A DNA stretch of 64,000 bases. It comes from Planctomycetota bacterium (lineage in GTDB: Bacteria; Planctomycetota; UBA1135). Shown piece after piece: positions 35,041 to 43,611 of this stretch. A program made the translations under genes and the position numbers. The stretch spans positions 57,599 through 121,598 of the forward strand of contig QQUA01000001.1 in the NCBI GenBank assembly GCA_008501825.1. Reading direction: 5' to 3'. Position 1 is the stretch's first letter. The number at the start of each line of letters is the position of its first letter. The notes beneath the pieces were generated by a model. That model did no database searches and was not told the DNA's origin. It saw only the letters and a program-made list of their open reading frames with translations.

Positions 35041-37368
35041 TTAGGCCACACCTACTTTTTCCAGCTTGACCGCGCAGACCTTGAATTCAGGTTGCTTGGA
35101 GCCGGGATCGTAGGCATCGATGGTGACGAAGTTAATCAGGCTGTCTTTGTCTTCCCAGTGCCAGGGAACGAAGATCATGCCTTGCCTCGGTGCCTCGCTG
35201 ACCCGTACCGGCAGCTTGGATTCGCCGCGACGGGAGGTGATTTTCAGCGTGTCACCGTTATTGAGATTCAGCTTCTTCGCGTCGGTGGGATGCACCTCCA
35301 CGTAACAAGCCGGTTGCCCGCGGCGAAGCTCTTCCGCTTTCATGGTCATGGTTCCGGTGTGCCAATGCTCCAACACCCGACCGGTAGTCAGGACGAAGGG
35401 ATATTCGGCATCGACCGGTTCCGCCGGCGGTTTCGCCGGCCGCAACCAAATCGCAGCCCGGTGATTGGCCGCGGTGTAGAACTTCAAGTCGCCGGGTTTG
35501 AGCGAATCATCGGCAAAGGGACCGGCGTCCAGCAACGGATCGTCGCCCTTGACGTAGCGCCGGGCGGTGCCCGGGTGGGTTTCGGTCGGGATCGGCCAGC
35601 GCAAGCCCCGCTCCTTCACCAACCGGTCACGAGTCATGCCGGTGAAGTCGTAAGCGGTATCCCGCGAAGCTTCCATCATTTCATCCCAAACGTCGTCCAC
35701 ATTCTTGAACTTCGAAGTGATGAAACCCTTGGCCACCACGCCGCGCTCTTCCAAATGGGCGGCGAAGTCGAGCAGGAAGTCGAAGTCGGACCGAGCTTCT
35801 CCCGGAGGCTCGGAAACCTTGGGGTGAAGCTGGTAACGGCGTTCGGACATGCCGAAGACGCCGGTTTTCTCCGACCACATGGCGGCCGGCAGCACCACGT
35901 CGGCAAGTTCGGTGGTGCGAGTCGGGTAAGAATCGATCACGCACATGAAAGAATCATTTTCCATGGCGTCCCGGGCCGGCTTCAGGTTCGGCAGGGAATG
36001 GCCGGGATTGGTGGTCAACACCAACATGGCTTTGACTTCCTTGCGTCCCAATGCCTTGAACATCTCCACGGTGTTCAGGCCCGGCTTGGGTTGAATCTTG
36101 CCCGGTTCGCAACCCCAAAGCTTCTCGATTTGGGCCCGGTGCTCGGCCTTGGCCACCACCCGTCCGTAGGGAAGGATGTGGCACAACGAACCGGTGTCGC
36201 GAACGCCGCCGCAAGCATTGGGCTGGCCGGTAAGCGAGAACGGAGTCGCTCCGGGCTTGCCGATCTGCCCGGTCAACAAGTGCAAGTTGTGAATCAGGTT
36301 ATTGGCCCACACTCCGGTAATGCGCTGATTCAAACCCATGGTCCAAAACGACATGGTCGGACCCTGGGCGAAGATGCGGGCGGCTTTCTGAATGTCCTGG
36401 GCGTCGACTCCGGCGGTTTCGGCAGCTTTCTCCGGAGTGAACTCTTCCAGGAAGCTGGTGTACTCGGCAAAGTCCACCAAGACCGGCTTGCCGTCTTTCA
36501 CCGCCTTGAAGGCCACGTGCTTGTCCAGGAAAGCTTGGTCGTACAGCTTTTCCTTGACGATAACGTGGGCCATGGCGTGGAAGATCGCCAAGTCGTAGCC
36601 GGGAATCGGAGACATGTAGACTTCGGATTCCGCGCTGACCGGGCTTCGCCGCGGGTCCACAGCGATGATCTTGAGGTTCCGCTTTTGGGCACGAGCGGCC
36701 AAAATACGGTCATAGATCACCGGGTGGCATTCGGCGGTATTCGAGCCGACCAGGAAAAACACTTCGGCGTGATCGATGTCGTCATAGCAACCCATGGGCT
36801 CGTCTTTGCCATAGGTGCTGACGTATCCGCCGACGGCGCTGGCCATGCACAAACGCGGATTGCCTTCCACGTTGTTGGTGCCGATACCGCCTTTGAACAG
36901 GCGATTGGCCAGATAACTTTCTTCAGACATGGCTTGGCCGGAGCCGTAATAAGCCACGCTGTTCGGGCCGTGCTGCTTAATCGCATCGGCGAATTTGTCC
37001 GCCACCAAAGTCATGGCTTCTTCCCAGCTCGCCGGCTCAAGATTGCCGTTACGGCGAATCTTCGGCGTGGTCAAGCGATCGGGCGAAGCAACGATCTTCG
37101 GCAGGAACAAGGCTTTGGCGCACACCAAGCCTTTGGTGCTGGGATGGTCTTTATCCCCGCGCAGAGCCACCAACTTGCCGTTGTTGACTCCTAACTGAAC
37201 TCCGCAGCCTGTGCCGCAAAAGCGGCAAACCGATTTCACCCACTCGGTGGGTTCCAGCCCGGCTCCGGTTCCGGCGGCGCTAACACTCGATTTTTTGGTG
37301 CAGCCCGCGGCAACGGCGACCGCGGAAGCCGCGGTCACTTTAATGAAATCCCTTCGATTCGTAGTCAT
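35041..37368 (-). CDS. napA: Periplasmic nitrate reductase catalytic subunit
   Basis: A 775-residue molybdopterin enzyme. The ATG at 37368 gives a Tat signal, TTNRRDFIKVTAASAVAVAAGC, here split as RRDFIK and a hydrophobic core. The core ends with a possible lipobox (AAGC, Cys23). The [4Fe-4S] ligands are C48, C51, C55 and C83 (CRFCGTGCGV ... GLVC). The Mo-ligand Cys is C174 in GNPRLCMAS, as in NapA rather than Asp-type NarG. The C-terminal domain has the VLTTGRVLEHWHTGTMT and FVPWHWED stretches typical of the family. It reduces nitrate to nitrite in the periplasm. NapD is 26 bases upstream, the NapB-like gene 18 downstream. Confidence 0.93.
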   Translation of the reverse strand: MTTNRRDFIKVTAASAVAVAAGCTKKSSVSAAGTGAGLEPTEWVKSVCRFCGTGCGVQLGVNNGKLVALRGDKDHPSTKGLVCAKALFLPKIVASPDRLTTPKIRRNGNLEPASWEEAMTLVADKFADAIKQHGPNSVAYYGSGQAMSEESYLANRLFKGGIGTNNVEGNPRLCMASAVGGYVSTYGKDEPMGCYDDIDHAEVFFLVGSNTAECHPVIYDRILAARAQKRNLKIIAVDPRRSPVSAESEVYMSPIPGYDLAIFHAMAHVIVKEKLYDQAFLDKHVAFKAVKDGKPVLVDFAEYTSFLEEFTPEKAAETAGVDAQDIQKAARIFAQGPTMSFWTMGLNQRITGVWANNLIHNLHLLTGQIGKPGATPFSLTGQPNACGGVRDTGSLCHILPYGRVVAKAEHRAQIEKLWGCEPGKIQPKPGLNTVEMFKALGRKEVKAMLVLTTNPGHSLPNLKPARDAMENDSFMCVIDSYPTRTTELADVVLPAAMWSEKTGVFGMSERRYQLHPKVSEPPGEARSDFDFLLDFAAHLEERGVVAKGFITSKFKNVDDVWDEMMEASRDTAYDFTGMTRDRLVKERGLRWPIPTETHPGTARRYVKGDDPLLDAGPFADDSLKPGDLKFYTAANHRAAIWLRPAKPPAEPVDAEYPFVLTTGRVLEHWHTGTMTMKAEELRRGQPACYVEVHPTDAKKLNLNNGDTLKITSRRGESKLPVRVSEAPRQGMIFVPWHWEDKDSLINFVTIDAYDPGSKQPEFKVCAVKLEKVGVA

Positions 37369-37394
37369 GAGGATTCCGCGAGAATGGTTTGGCA

Positions 37395-37664
37395 TTAAGA
37401 AGCGACACCGGAGCCATCCGGATGCGCATCATCTTCTTCTTCAAGGTTGACGTACACCGGCCATGCCGCAAGCACGCCGTCCAACGTTTCCACCTCGCCG
37501 CGCAAGCGCCGATAAGCCTGATCCAAATCCTCGGCTTCGAGAACCACGCAGACTTGATCGTCCTTGAGGTGGGACGCTTGGGCCCAGGGGAGGGCGTCCA
37601 ACCTCCCCTGAGCTTGCTCACGCTTGTCGGGATCTACCCGAACCAGCAAACCGATGATGGTCAT
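37395..37664 (-). CDS. napD: NapD-like Tat-signal chaperone
   Basis: An 89-residue cytoplasmic protein matching NapD in size and position: MTIIGLLVRVDPDKREQA at the start, a central VCVVLEAEDLDQA strand-helix and DGVLAAWPVYVN near the end, followed by an acidic tail (EEEDD). NapD binds the Tat signal of NapA and helps cofactor insertion before export. It precedes napA in the operon and follows the octaheme gene by 10 bases. Confidence 0.85.
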   Translation of the reverse strand: MTIIGLLVRVDPDKREQAQGRLDALPWAQASHLKDDQVCVVLEAEDLDQAYRRLRGEVETLDGVLAAWPVYVNLEEEDDAHPDGSGVAS

Positions 37665-37674
37665 TCCGGAAACT

Positions 37675-39264
37675 CTATTGAGCCTTTCCGAACTCAGATT
37701 TCCAGACGTGTTCCGGTCGAGCCAGGATTTCTTCGATCAGAGCCAGCACCGCTTCTGCATCCGCCTTCTTCGCTTCGGGAGCGTGGTGGCAGATTTCCTG
37801 AGCCTGAGGAATCAGTTCCATGTAGAAGCGCTCGGCAACTTCGTACATGCCGTGCCAGTGAGCGTAGTCCGGAGCCATCATGGAAGCACCGTGACGAGCC
37901 CGGCGACCTTCGTGGTGCCACAGGTAGAACCAAGTCCACTCGATTTCTTCATCGAAGTTGCCCTTGGAAATCAGGCCACGGCTCTTCAAGGCGCCCATGA
38001 TGTCCTTACCGGGCTTGGCGAACTTCTCGTTGTAGAGCACGACGAAGTCGTCGTACTGCTTGTAGAAGGCGTCCAAGTAATCCGGAGTGTGGCACACCTG
38101 GCAAGCGGTCCGCATGCGATCCCGCTTATCCATGGCGCTGTCCTTGATCAAGGCACGGCGCTTGGCCGGGTCGGTTTCCTTGATCACCTTGTGGTTTTCA
38201 TCGGTGTCCATGGCCAAGCTGACCGGCGGACGGTTGGTCCAGGAAATCCGCTCACCCGGGTCGTGGGTGATCCTGCCGCCGTTGTTGACGTTGCCGGACA
38301 TGTGGCAAGTCGCACAAGTCGGAGCGGCGCTGTAGTCCTCACCCAAAACCCACTTGGCGGCATCCAAGTTCAACTCATCCTTCAAGTCGCGGTAAGCGAT
38401 GCCGTGCTTGGATTCTTCGTAGATTTCCTTCTGCGGGTGGTCCGGACCGAGGTGGCACTTGCCACAGTTTTCCGGCTGGCGGGCACGGCGCGGCGAGAAG
38501 TCGTGGCGGCTGTGGCAAGCAGTACAAGAACCGCGGGAGCCGTCCAAATTCAAGCGACCGATGCCGGTGTTCGGCCAGGTGCTCGGGTGGAACAACGGTT
38601 TGCCGTCGGGATTCTTCTTGATCCGATCCATGGCGGCCGTATTGGTCGGCTTGCCGTCGGCATCGGGTTTCAATTCGTCCACCGTGATTTTGCCGCCGTC
38701 CTTGTCCAGCAAGGCAAGCTTGGAACCGTGGCACTGCTGGCAGCCGGTATAGGCACTGGCCAAACCGTTGACTTCGAGGATGTCAGGGCGGCCGGGAATG
38801 ACGCCGTGCGGGTTGAACGGCTCCCGGTGTCCTTCCACCGTTTCGGCTAGCAGGTTGTCCAAAGAGTGAAGGATGTTGCCGCCCTTGGCGTGGTGGCTGG
38901 CGGTGAACTCTTCAAACTCGAGGGGGTGGCACTGCTTGCAGTCCAACGGTGTCACGACCGTGGCGATGGTGGCGCCGAAGTGAGTGAAGGAATCGGCGTC
39001 ACCCTTTTCGGCAGCGTGACATTCAGCGCAGCCGACCCCCTTTTCGGCGTGGGTGCTCCCCATCCAATGATCGACGATGCCAGCGGTTGTGCTGGAATGG
39101 CATTCGACGCACTGCTCGCTATTGGCCGGAATGGCCACCTTGGCATCGGCGGCTCCGGATTCGGCCTTTTTATGTTCGAGCTCCATCCATTGGACGAACA
39201 GGAGCGAAGCCAAGAATGCGGCGCCTAGAACCGCAATGATGAACTTCTTGAAGTTGAGGCTCAT
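37675..39264 (-). CDS. Octaheme HAO-like cytochrome c, membrane-anchored
   Basis: A 529-residue protein. An N-terminal hydrophobic helix (about 9-26) is an uncleaved anchor or signal. Eight CxxCH sites are seen at 52, 79, 109, 175, 247, 267, 317 and 388 (first Cys). The haem spacing and the CxxCHxGxDHPQxExYxxSKHG stretch around haem 6 identify the hydroxylamine-oxidoreductase/octaheme reductase family. In bacteria with Nap but no NrfA, HAO-like enzymes can reduce nitrite, so nitrite-to-ammonium or hydroxylamine reduction is inferred here. Whether the Tyr that forms the P460 crosslink is present needs alignment; PDYAHWHGMYE near 455 is the relevant area. Genes for cytochrome b and NapD flank it closely. 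Confidence 0.88.
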   Translation of the reverse strand: MSLNFKKFIIAVLGAAFLASLLFVQWMELEHKKAESGAADAKVAIPANSEQCVECHSSTTAGIVDHWMGSTHAEKGVGCAECHAAEKGDADSFTHFGATIATVVTPLDCKQCHPLEFEEFTASHHAKGGNILHSLDNLLAETVEGHREPFNPHGVIPGRPDILEVNGLASAYTGCQQCHGSKLALLDKDGGKITVDELKPDADGKPTNTAAMDRIKKNPDGKPLFHPSTWPNTGIGRLNLDGSRGSCTACHSRHDFSPRRARQPENCGKCHLGPDHPQKEIYEESKHGIAYRDLKDELNLDAAKWVLGEDYSAAPTCATCHMSGNVNNGGRITHDPGERISWTNRPPVSLAMDTDENHKVIKETDPAKRRALIKDSAMDKRDRMRTACQVCHTPDYLDAFYKQYDDFVVLYNEKFAKPGKDIMGALKSRGLISKGNFDEEIEWTWFYLWHHEGRRARHGASMMAPDYAHWHGMYEVAERFYMELIPQAQEICHHAPEAKKADAEAVLALIEEILARPEHVWKSEFGKAQ

Positions 39265-39291
39265 GGGATTTTTTGTTGCTTTGGGGGGTAC

Positions 39292-40341
39292 TTAGTGCGC
39301 CACTGCCGCTTCCCACACGGTGAGGCAGATGATGACGAGAACACCGAGAATGCCGATCCACACGCTGGCTTCGCTTCCAGGCTTACGGCGGCGGATCCAG
39401 GCGTCGATGAAGGGCCAGAGGAACATCATGAACATGATGAACCCCATGGAAAGAATGGCGACCGTTCCGGTGAACAATTTGAGCCAACGGAAGGCCACGT
39501 AGAAGAACCATTCGGGTTTGATGACTTCCGGCGTAACCAGCGGGTCGGCCTTCGCCCCCATCGAGGCGGGGATGACGGTCGCCAGAACGCTCAGGATGAT
39601 CATCAACACCAAGCCGATGCCGATTTCAGTGAGCAGGTGATCCGGGAAGAAGTTGAAATGGCCTTCCTTCTCATCTTCCTGCTCTTTGAACTTGAGCTCG
39701 GTCACTCCTTGGATGCGGATGATGGTGAGGTGCACGATGATCAGCATCACCATGGCCACCGGCAAAACCGCCCCGTGGAGAATGAAGAAGCGAGACAAGG
39801 TGTTTTGGTTGTAAACCTCTCCACCCAGCAACAACTGCTTCATGAAGCCCCCGACCAGCGGAACGCCGTCGGTGATGTTGGCGCCTACCGTGGCGCCCCA
39901 ATAGCTCAGTTGCTCGTATACCAAGCTGTAACCGGTGAAGCCGGCCATCAAGGTACAAACCAGCAACAGGAAGCCGATCATCCAATTGATTTCCCGCGGT
40001 TTGCGATAGGCACCGGTGAAGAACACCCGTAGTTGGTGCAGCACCACCGCCGCGATCATCAAAGTTGCCGCCCATTTGTGCAGGCCGCGGATGTACCAGC
40101 CGAAGGCCGCCTCTTCGGTGATATAGCGCACCGATTCATAAGCGGTACTCGGCGCCGGCTTGTAGTAGAAAGCCAGCAGGACCCCGGTGATGATCTGCAC
40201 TACGAACAAATAGGCGGGCGTGCCGCCAAGGCAGAACCACCAACGCTTGAGGTGATTCGGAACCGGTTCGTTGGTGAGCTCGCGGAGCTGATCGCCGTCG
40301 AAGGGAAAGCGCTCCCTAAACCATCCAGCCAAGGAAGTCAT
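39292..40341 (-). CDS. Cytochrome b of a Rieske/cytochrome b quinol-oxidising complex
   Basis: A 349-residue membrane protein of the bc1/b6f family. Haem b ligands are H88/H102 and H189/H204 in helices B and D. The Qo-site motif PEWFFY is at 276-281. About eight transmembrane helices are predicted, including a C-terminal pair, so both N- and C-terminal parts of cytochrome b are fused in one chain. It begins one base after the Rieske stop and is followed 27 bases later by the octaheme cytochrome. No separate cytochrome c1 gene is present; the octaheme or Nap cytochromes could take its place as electron acceptor. Confidence 0.92.
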   Translation of the reverse strand: MTSLAGWFRERFPFDGDQLRELTNEPVPNHLKRWWFCLGGTPAYLFVVQIITGVLLAFYYKPAPSTAYESVRYITEEAAFGWYIRGLHKWAATLMIAAVVLHQLRVFFTGAYRKPREINWMIGFLLLVCTLMAGFTGYSLVYEQLSYWGATVGANITDGVPLVGGFMKQLLLGGEVYNQNTLSRFFILHGAVLPVAMVMLIIVHLTIIRIQGVTELKFKEQEDEKEGHFNFFPDHLLTEIGIGLVLMIILSVLATVIPASMGAKADPLVTPEVIKPEWFFYVAFRWLKLFTGTVAILSMGFIMFMMFLWPFIDAWIRRRKPGSEASVWIGILGVLVIICLTVWEAAVAH

Positions 40342-40342
40342 C

Positions 40343-40897
40343 TCAGGTCCTCCGGGTCTGCGATTTCAGGGTTGAACCGGCGTCGACCTGGAAGTTGTCC
40401 ATCGGAACTTCGATAAACAGCAGGCCGTTAACCGCCTTCAAGGGATAGGCCGGCAAACTTTGCTCGGCATCCCCTGGCGGCCCGGATACTCCCTTTCCGG
40501 ATGGGTCGAACACCCCGTTGTGGCAGGGGCAGAAGAAGCGGTTGTTACGCGCCTCCCACTTCACCTGGCAACCGAGGTGAGGGCAGGTCGAGGACAGAGC
40601 GATGAAATCCGCCTCGGTCTCGCCCGACCCTTGTCGCGCAACGGTGACGCCTTCTCCACCGGGAATCTGGTAGGTGAGGGCTTCACCGACCTTCATCTTT
40701 TTGATTTGCACGACGAATTGCCAAGCCTTCTCGCGAGGCTTGGCGGGGTAAAGGAAGCGACCGGCTACGCCCGCGCAAGCGCCATAGCCGGCAGCCAGCC
40801 CGCCAAACATGAGGAAGGTGGAAGCGGAGGACAGAAAGCTCCGCCGTCCCGGCTGTTCAGGCCTGGTTTCCTCTTCGGGCACATGGGTATCTGTCAT
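40343..40897 (-). CDS. Rieske [2Fe-2S] protein
   Basis: A 184-residue protein from the ATG at 40897, which has GGAGG 8 bases upstream. A twin-arginine motif (GRRSFLSSAS) leads into a hydrophobic anchor (about 25-46) typical of Rieske proteins. Ligands are C105 and H107 in CPHLGC and C123 and H126 in CPCHNG, with the disulfide pair C110 and C125. It passes electrons from quinol at the Qo site to a periplasmic cytochrome. It is the first gene of the operon ending with napH. An AT-rich upstream region (about 40,900-41,035) probably holds the promoter, but no FNR-type box was convincing. Confidence 0.95.
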   Translation of the reverse strand: MTDTHVPEEETRPEQPGRRSFLSSASTFLMFGGLAAGYGACAGVAGRFLYPAKPREKAWQFVVQIKKMKVGEALTYQIPGGEGVTVARQGSGETEADFIALSSTCPHLGCQVKWEARNNRFFCPCHNGVFDPSGKGVSGPPGDAEQSLPAYPLKAVNGLLFIEVPMDNFQVDAGSTLKSQTRRT

Positions 40898-41037
40898 GGG
40901 GGAAGCCTCCAATAGCAGGGATGTAAACCCGTGACACAAGGGGGCAAGGGATAGTCCGAAAAAAATAGCGTGCTTTTAGTGTTTATTTAATATATCCAAA
41001 ACTCTATATAGACGGTCTGCCAAACAACTTCCCCGGC

Positions 41038-41065
41038 AAAGCCGCGCCATCGGGGCGGCTTTTTT
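41038..41065 (+). terminator. Terminator-like hairpin, T-tract on the plus strand
   Basis: AAGCCGCGCC and GGGGCGGCTT form a 10-base stem with one mismatch over an ATC loop, followed by T to 41065. The flanking genes are both on the minus strand, where only three U would follow the stem. It may end the cDPGS-like transcript imperfectly or stop antisense transcription. Confidence 0.5.
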
Positions 41066-41089
41066 CGCACGAATTTGGAGGTTTCGGAG

Positions 41090-42409
41090 CTAGGCCTGCT
41101 GCAACAAAGATTCCACCGCTTGGGCCAGTACACCCGACTCCAATTCTTCCAGTTCATAGCGGACGTTAGCAATCGGTTTATCCACCTGGATGATGCGGCG
41201 CAAATCGATCGGCGTCCCCTCCACCACCACGTCGGCCGGGGTGGCCCGAATCGTGGCCTCCAGTTCCTCCACTTGACTCTGGCCGTAGCCCATGGCCGGC
41301 AAAACGCCGGCGGCGTTGGGATAGCGCCGGAAAGTTTCTTGCAGGGAACCGACCGCATAAGGCCGCGCCGACACGATCTCGGCAGCGCCGGCCTGTTTGG
41401 CGGCAAACCAGCCGGCACCGTAGCTCATGCCGCCGTGGGTCAACGTTGGGCCGTCCTCCACCACCAAAGCTCGCTTGCCGCGAATCAACTCCGGCTGTTC
41501 CACTTCGATTTTGGAGCGGCATCGAAGGATGCGGGCATGAGGATTCGCTGCCCGGCAATTGGCTTCCACTTTCTCCACGTCGTCGGCCTTGGCGGTGTCG
41601 ACCTTGTTGATCAGGATCAGATCCGCCATCAGGAGATTGCTTTCCCCGGGGAAGTATTCACTTTCATGGCCGGCCCGGTGCGGGTCCACCATGGTGATTT
41701 GCAAATCAGGCCGGAAGAAGGAGGTGTCGTTGTTGCCGCCGTCCCAGAGAATGACGTCGGCTTCCTTTTCGGCTTCCCGAAGGATTTGCTGATAGTCCAC
41801 CCCGGCGTAGACCACGAAGCCGTTATCGATGTGGGGTTCGTACTCCTCCCGCTCTTCGATGGTGCACTCGTGCCGGTCCAAATCGCCGTAATCGGCGAAG
41901 CGCTGGCAAGCTTGCTTGGCCAAGTCGCCATAAGGCATGGGATGGCGGACGGCCACCACCTTCAATTTTTGCTCTTTCAAAATTCGGGCCAGATAGCGGG
42001 TGGCTTGCGATTTGCCTACCCCGGTCCGGACTGCGGTGACGGCGATGACCGGCTTCTTGGATACCAGCATGGTCTGCCTCGGAGAGCACAGGCAGAAATG
42101 GGCCCCGGCAGCCAGAACTTCGCTGGCTCGATTCATCACGTAGACGTGGTGGACGTCGGAATAGGAAAACCAAACTTGCTCGACGTTCAGGTCTTGAATC
42201 AAGCGGTGAAGTTCCTCTTCCGGGTAGATCGGGATTCCCTCCGGATAAAGGTCTCCGGCCAGTTCCGGTGGATAGGCTCGCCCTTCAATGTTTGGGATTT
42301 GGGTCGCGGTGAACGCCACCACTTCCTTCTTCTGATTGTCCCGAAACAAGCAATTGAAGTTGTGGAAGTCGCGGCCTGCGGCTCCCATGATCAAGACACG
42401 AGTCTTCAT
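41090..42409 (-). CDS. Cyclic 2,3-diphosphoglycerate synthetase-like GTPase
   Basis: A 439-residue protein with an N-terminal Rossmann-like part (MKTRVLIMGAAGRDFHNFN) and a P-loop (VTAVRTGVGKSQATR, about 121-135). Further motifs are IDNGFVVYAGVDYQQI, VILWDGGNNDTSFF and LILINKVDTAK. This pattern matches the cDPGS/GTPase family, first described in methanogens, where it makes cyclic 2,3-diphosphoglycerate from 2,3-bisphosphoglycerate with ATP. Bacterial members are often annotated only as GTPases, so the activity here is uncertain. It is the last gene of the oxidoreductase operon, 58 bases after the small Cys-rich gene, and links it loosely to triose/pyruvate metabolism. Confidence 0.75.
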   Translation of the reverse strand: MKTRVLIMGAAGRDFHNFNCLFRDNQKKEVVAFTATQIPNIEGRAYPPELAGDLYPEGIPIYPEEELHRLIQDLNVEQVWFSYSDVHHVYVMNRASEVLAAGAHFCLCSPRQTMLVSKKPVIAVTAVRTGVGKSQATRYLARILKEQKLKVVAVRHPMPYGDLAKQACQRFADYGDLDRHECTIEEREEYEPHIDNGFVVYAGVDYQQILREAEKEADVILWDGGNNDTSFFRPDLQITMVDPHRAGHESEYFPGESNLLMADLILINKVDTAKADDVEKVEANCRAANPHARILRCRSKIEVEQPELIRGKRALVVEDGPTLTHGGMSYGAGWFAAKQAGAAEIVSARPYAVGSLQETFRRYPNAAGVLPAMGYGQSQVEELEATIRATPADVVVEGTPIDLRRIIQVDKPIANVRYELEELESGVLAQAVESLLQQA

Positions 42410-42467
42410 CCGTTTTTCGCTGCGTCAGAGGGAGGGAAAAGTTGTCGGCGAAGGTGCCGCCGAAGGT

Positions 42468-42701
42468 TCAGCCTTGTTGGCTGCGGGAATCGTCACCGGG
42501 AAATCCGAAATGAAGCGGATCTTGATCCGGTTGGAAGTCACAGAAACGGCGATGCTCACCCGCTTCCACTTCGGCGAGCTTGCCGAAGCAATAGGGGCAC
42601 TGCAAGTGCTCGCCGGGGGGAAGAGACCGGTCCACCCTCCGGCAGTGCACCGGATCGGGGGGCGGTTCCGGGTTCGAAGTTTGGTCCTTGGGCTCACTCA
42701 T
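42468..42701 (-). CDS. Small Cys-rich (zinc-ribbon-like) protein in the oxidoreductase operon
   Basis: A 77-residue protein whose ATG overlaps the end of the beta-subunit gene by 8 bases, a common sign of coupled translation. The core LQCPYCFGKLAEV followed by GEHRRFCDF resembles a small metal-binding knuckle (CxxC ... HxxxC). The N-terminus is Pro/Asp-rich and the C-terminus Gln/Ser-rich and probably disordered. Family not recognised. Its overlap makes it likely real although it is short; it may help assembly or regulation of the oxidoreductase. Confidence 0.6.
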   Translation of the reverse strand: MSEPKDQTSNPEPPPDPVHCRRVDRSLPPGEHLQCPYCFGKLAEVEAGEHRRFCDFQPDQDPLHFGFPGDDSRSQQG

Positions 42702-43611
42702 GGATGGACTCCATGCCGGCGCGGAGTTGCAACAGCTTCCAAGTCTGCTCCACTCCCGCCTGAATCGAGTTCAAATCCACCTGGCTCTTCCGAAAGCGTC
42801 CTTGCAAGGCGAAATAGCGTTCCAAAGCTTGGAACGACCTTTCCGACTCCACGTTGATTTGGAAGCGCTCGCCGTCAAAGATTTCATAAACGGCGTACAA
42901 ACCGGATTGGATCGCCAGGCGAATCAATTCAATGCCCTCCGCCGGCTCGGATTTCCAACCGGTCGGACAGGGCGAAAGGATGTGCAAAAAGCGAAAGCCT
43001 CTTTGGTCCAGGGCGAATCGCATTTTGCGGAGGCAATCTTCCGGATGGGCCAAGGACACGGTAGCTACGTAGGGCACGCGATGGGCCGCCATGATGCCGA
43101 TGATGTCCTTTTTCCGGTCCTCCTTGCCACCGGGAGTGGTGGAGGTGTAGGCCCCCTCCGGAGTGGCCGACGAACGCTGCCCGCCGGTGTTGCCGTAGAT
43201 CTCATTGTCGTAACAGACGTAGAGAATGTCCTCGTTGCGTTCGGCGGCCGCCGACAAGGTGGCCATGCCGATGTCGTAGGTGCCACCGTCGCCGGCCCAG
43301 CAAATCACCCGAGTTTCATCGCCGTTGATCTGCGCCACCGCCGCCAAACCGGTGGCGACTGCGGCGGAAGAAGCGAAAGTGGAGGCGATCACCGGAGCGC
43401 CGTAATTGGAATAGGGATACATGCCGGCGGTAACGATGCCGCAGCAGGCGGGAATCACCATTTGCACCGGACGCTGGGCAATCGCTCGGCTTAGAAAATT
43501 CAAACCGATCGACATTCCGCAACCGCCGCAATTGGTGTTCCCCGGACGCAGGACCGGTTCTTCCCGATCGCATGGAGTTTGCACCATTCCGTTCAAGAGC
43601 GGTTCGGCCAT
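42694..43611 (-). CDS. 2-oxoacid:ferredoxin oxidoreductase beta subunit (TPP-binding)
   Basis: A 305-residue subunit. The start at 43611 overlaps the alpha stop (TGATG); an in-frame GTG one codon earlier is possible. The TPP/Mg motif is WAGDGGTYDIG with the distal NEIYGNTGGQRS. Cys residues early on (NCGGCGMS) and PCPTGW near residue 213 fit the [4Fe-4S]-binding beta subunit of pyruvate or 2-oxoacid:ferredoxin oxidoreductase. With alpha and the fused gamma it oxidises a 2-oxoacid and CoA to acyl-CoA, CO2 and reduced ferredoxin. Substrate (pyruvate versus a branched or longer acid) is not decided by the sequence alone. Confidence 0.93.
   Translation of the reverse strand: MAEPLLNGMVQTPCDREEPVLRPGNTNCGGCGMSIGLNFLSRAIAQRPVQMVIPACCGIVTAGMYPYSNYGAPVIASTFASSAAVATGLAAVAQINGDETRVICWAGDGGTYDIGMATLSAAAERNEDILYVCYDNEIYGNTGGQRSSATPEGAYTSTTPGGKEDRKKDIIGIMAAHRVPYVATVSLAHPEDCLRKMRFALDQRGFRFLHILSPCPTGWKSEPAEGIELIRLAIQSGLYAVYEIFDGERFQINVESERSFQALERYFALQGRFRKSQVDLNSIQAGVEQTWKLLQLRAGMESIHE

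Noticed and set aside
34798..37194. Open frame of 798 codons on the plus strand opposite napA
   Set aside because: It is a by-product of GC-rich codon use; the minus strand encodes a complete NapA with all cofactor ligands, and the plus-strand translation has no recognisable motif.
40898..41037. Possible FNR-type box in the promoter region of the Rieske-to-napH operon
   Set aside because: The best candidate matches only about six of ten conserved positions; not enough to claim.
41075..42763. Long plus-strand open frame opposite the cDPGS-like gene
   Set aside because: Composition-driven shadow; the minus-strand protein has clear P-loop and family motifs.
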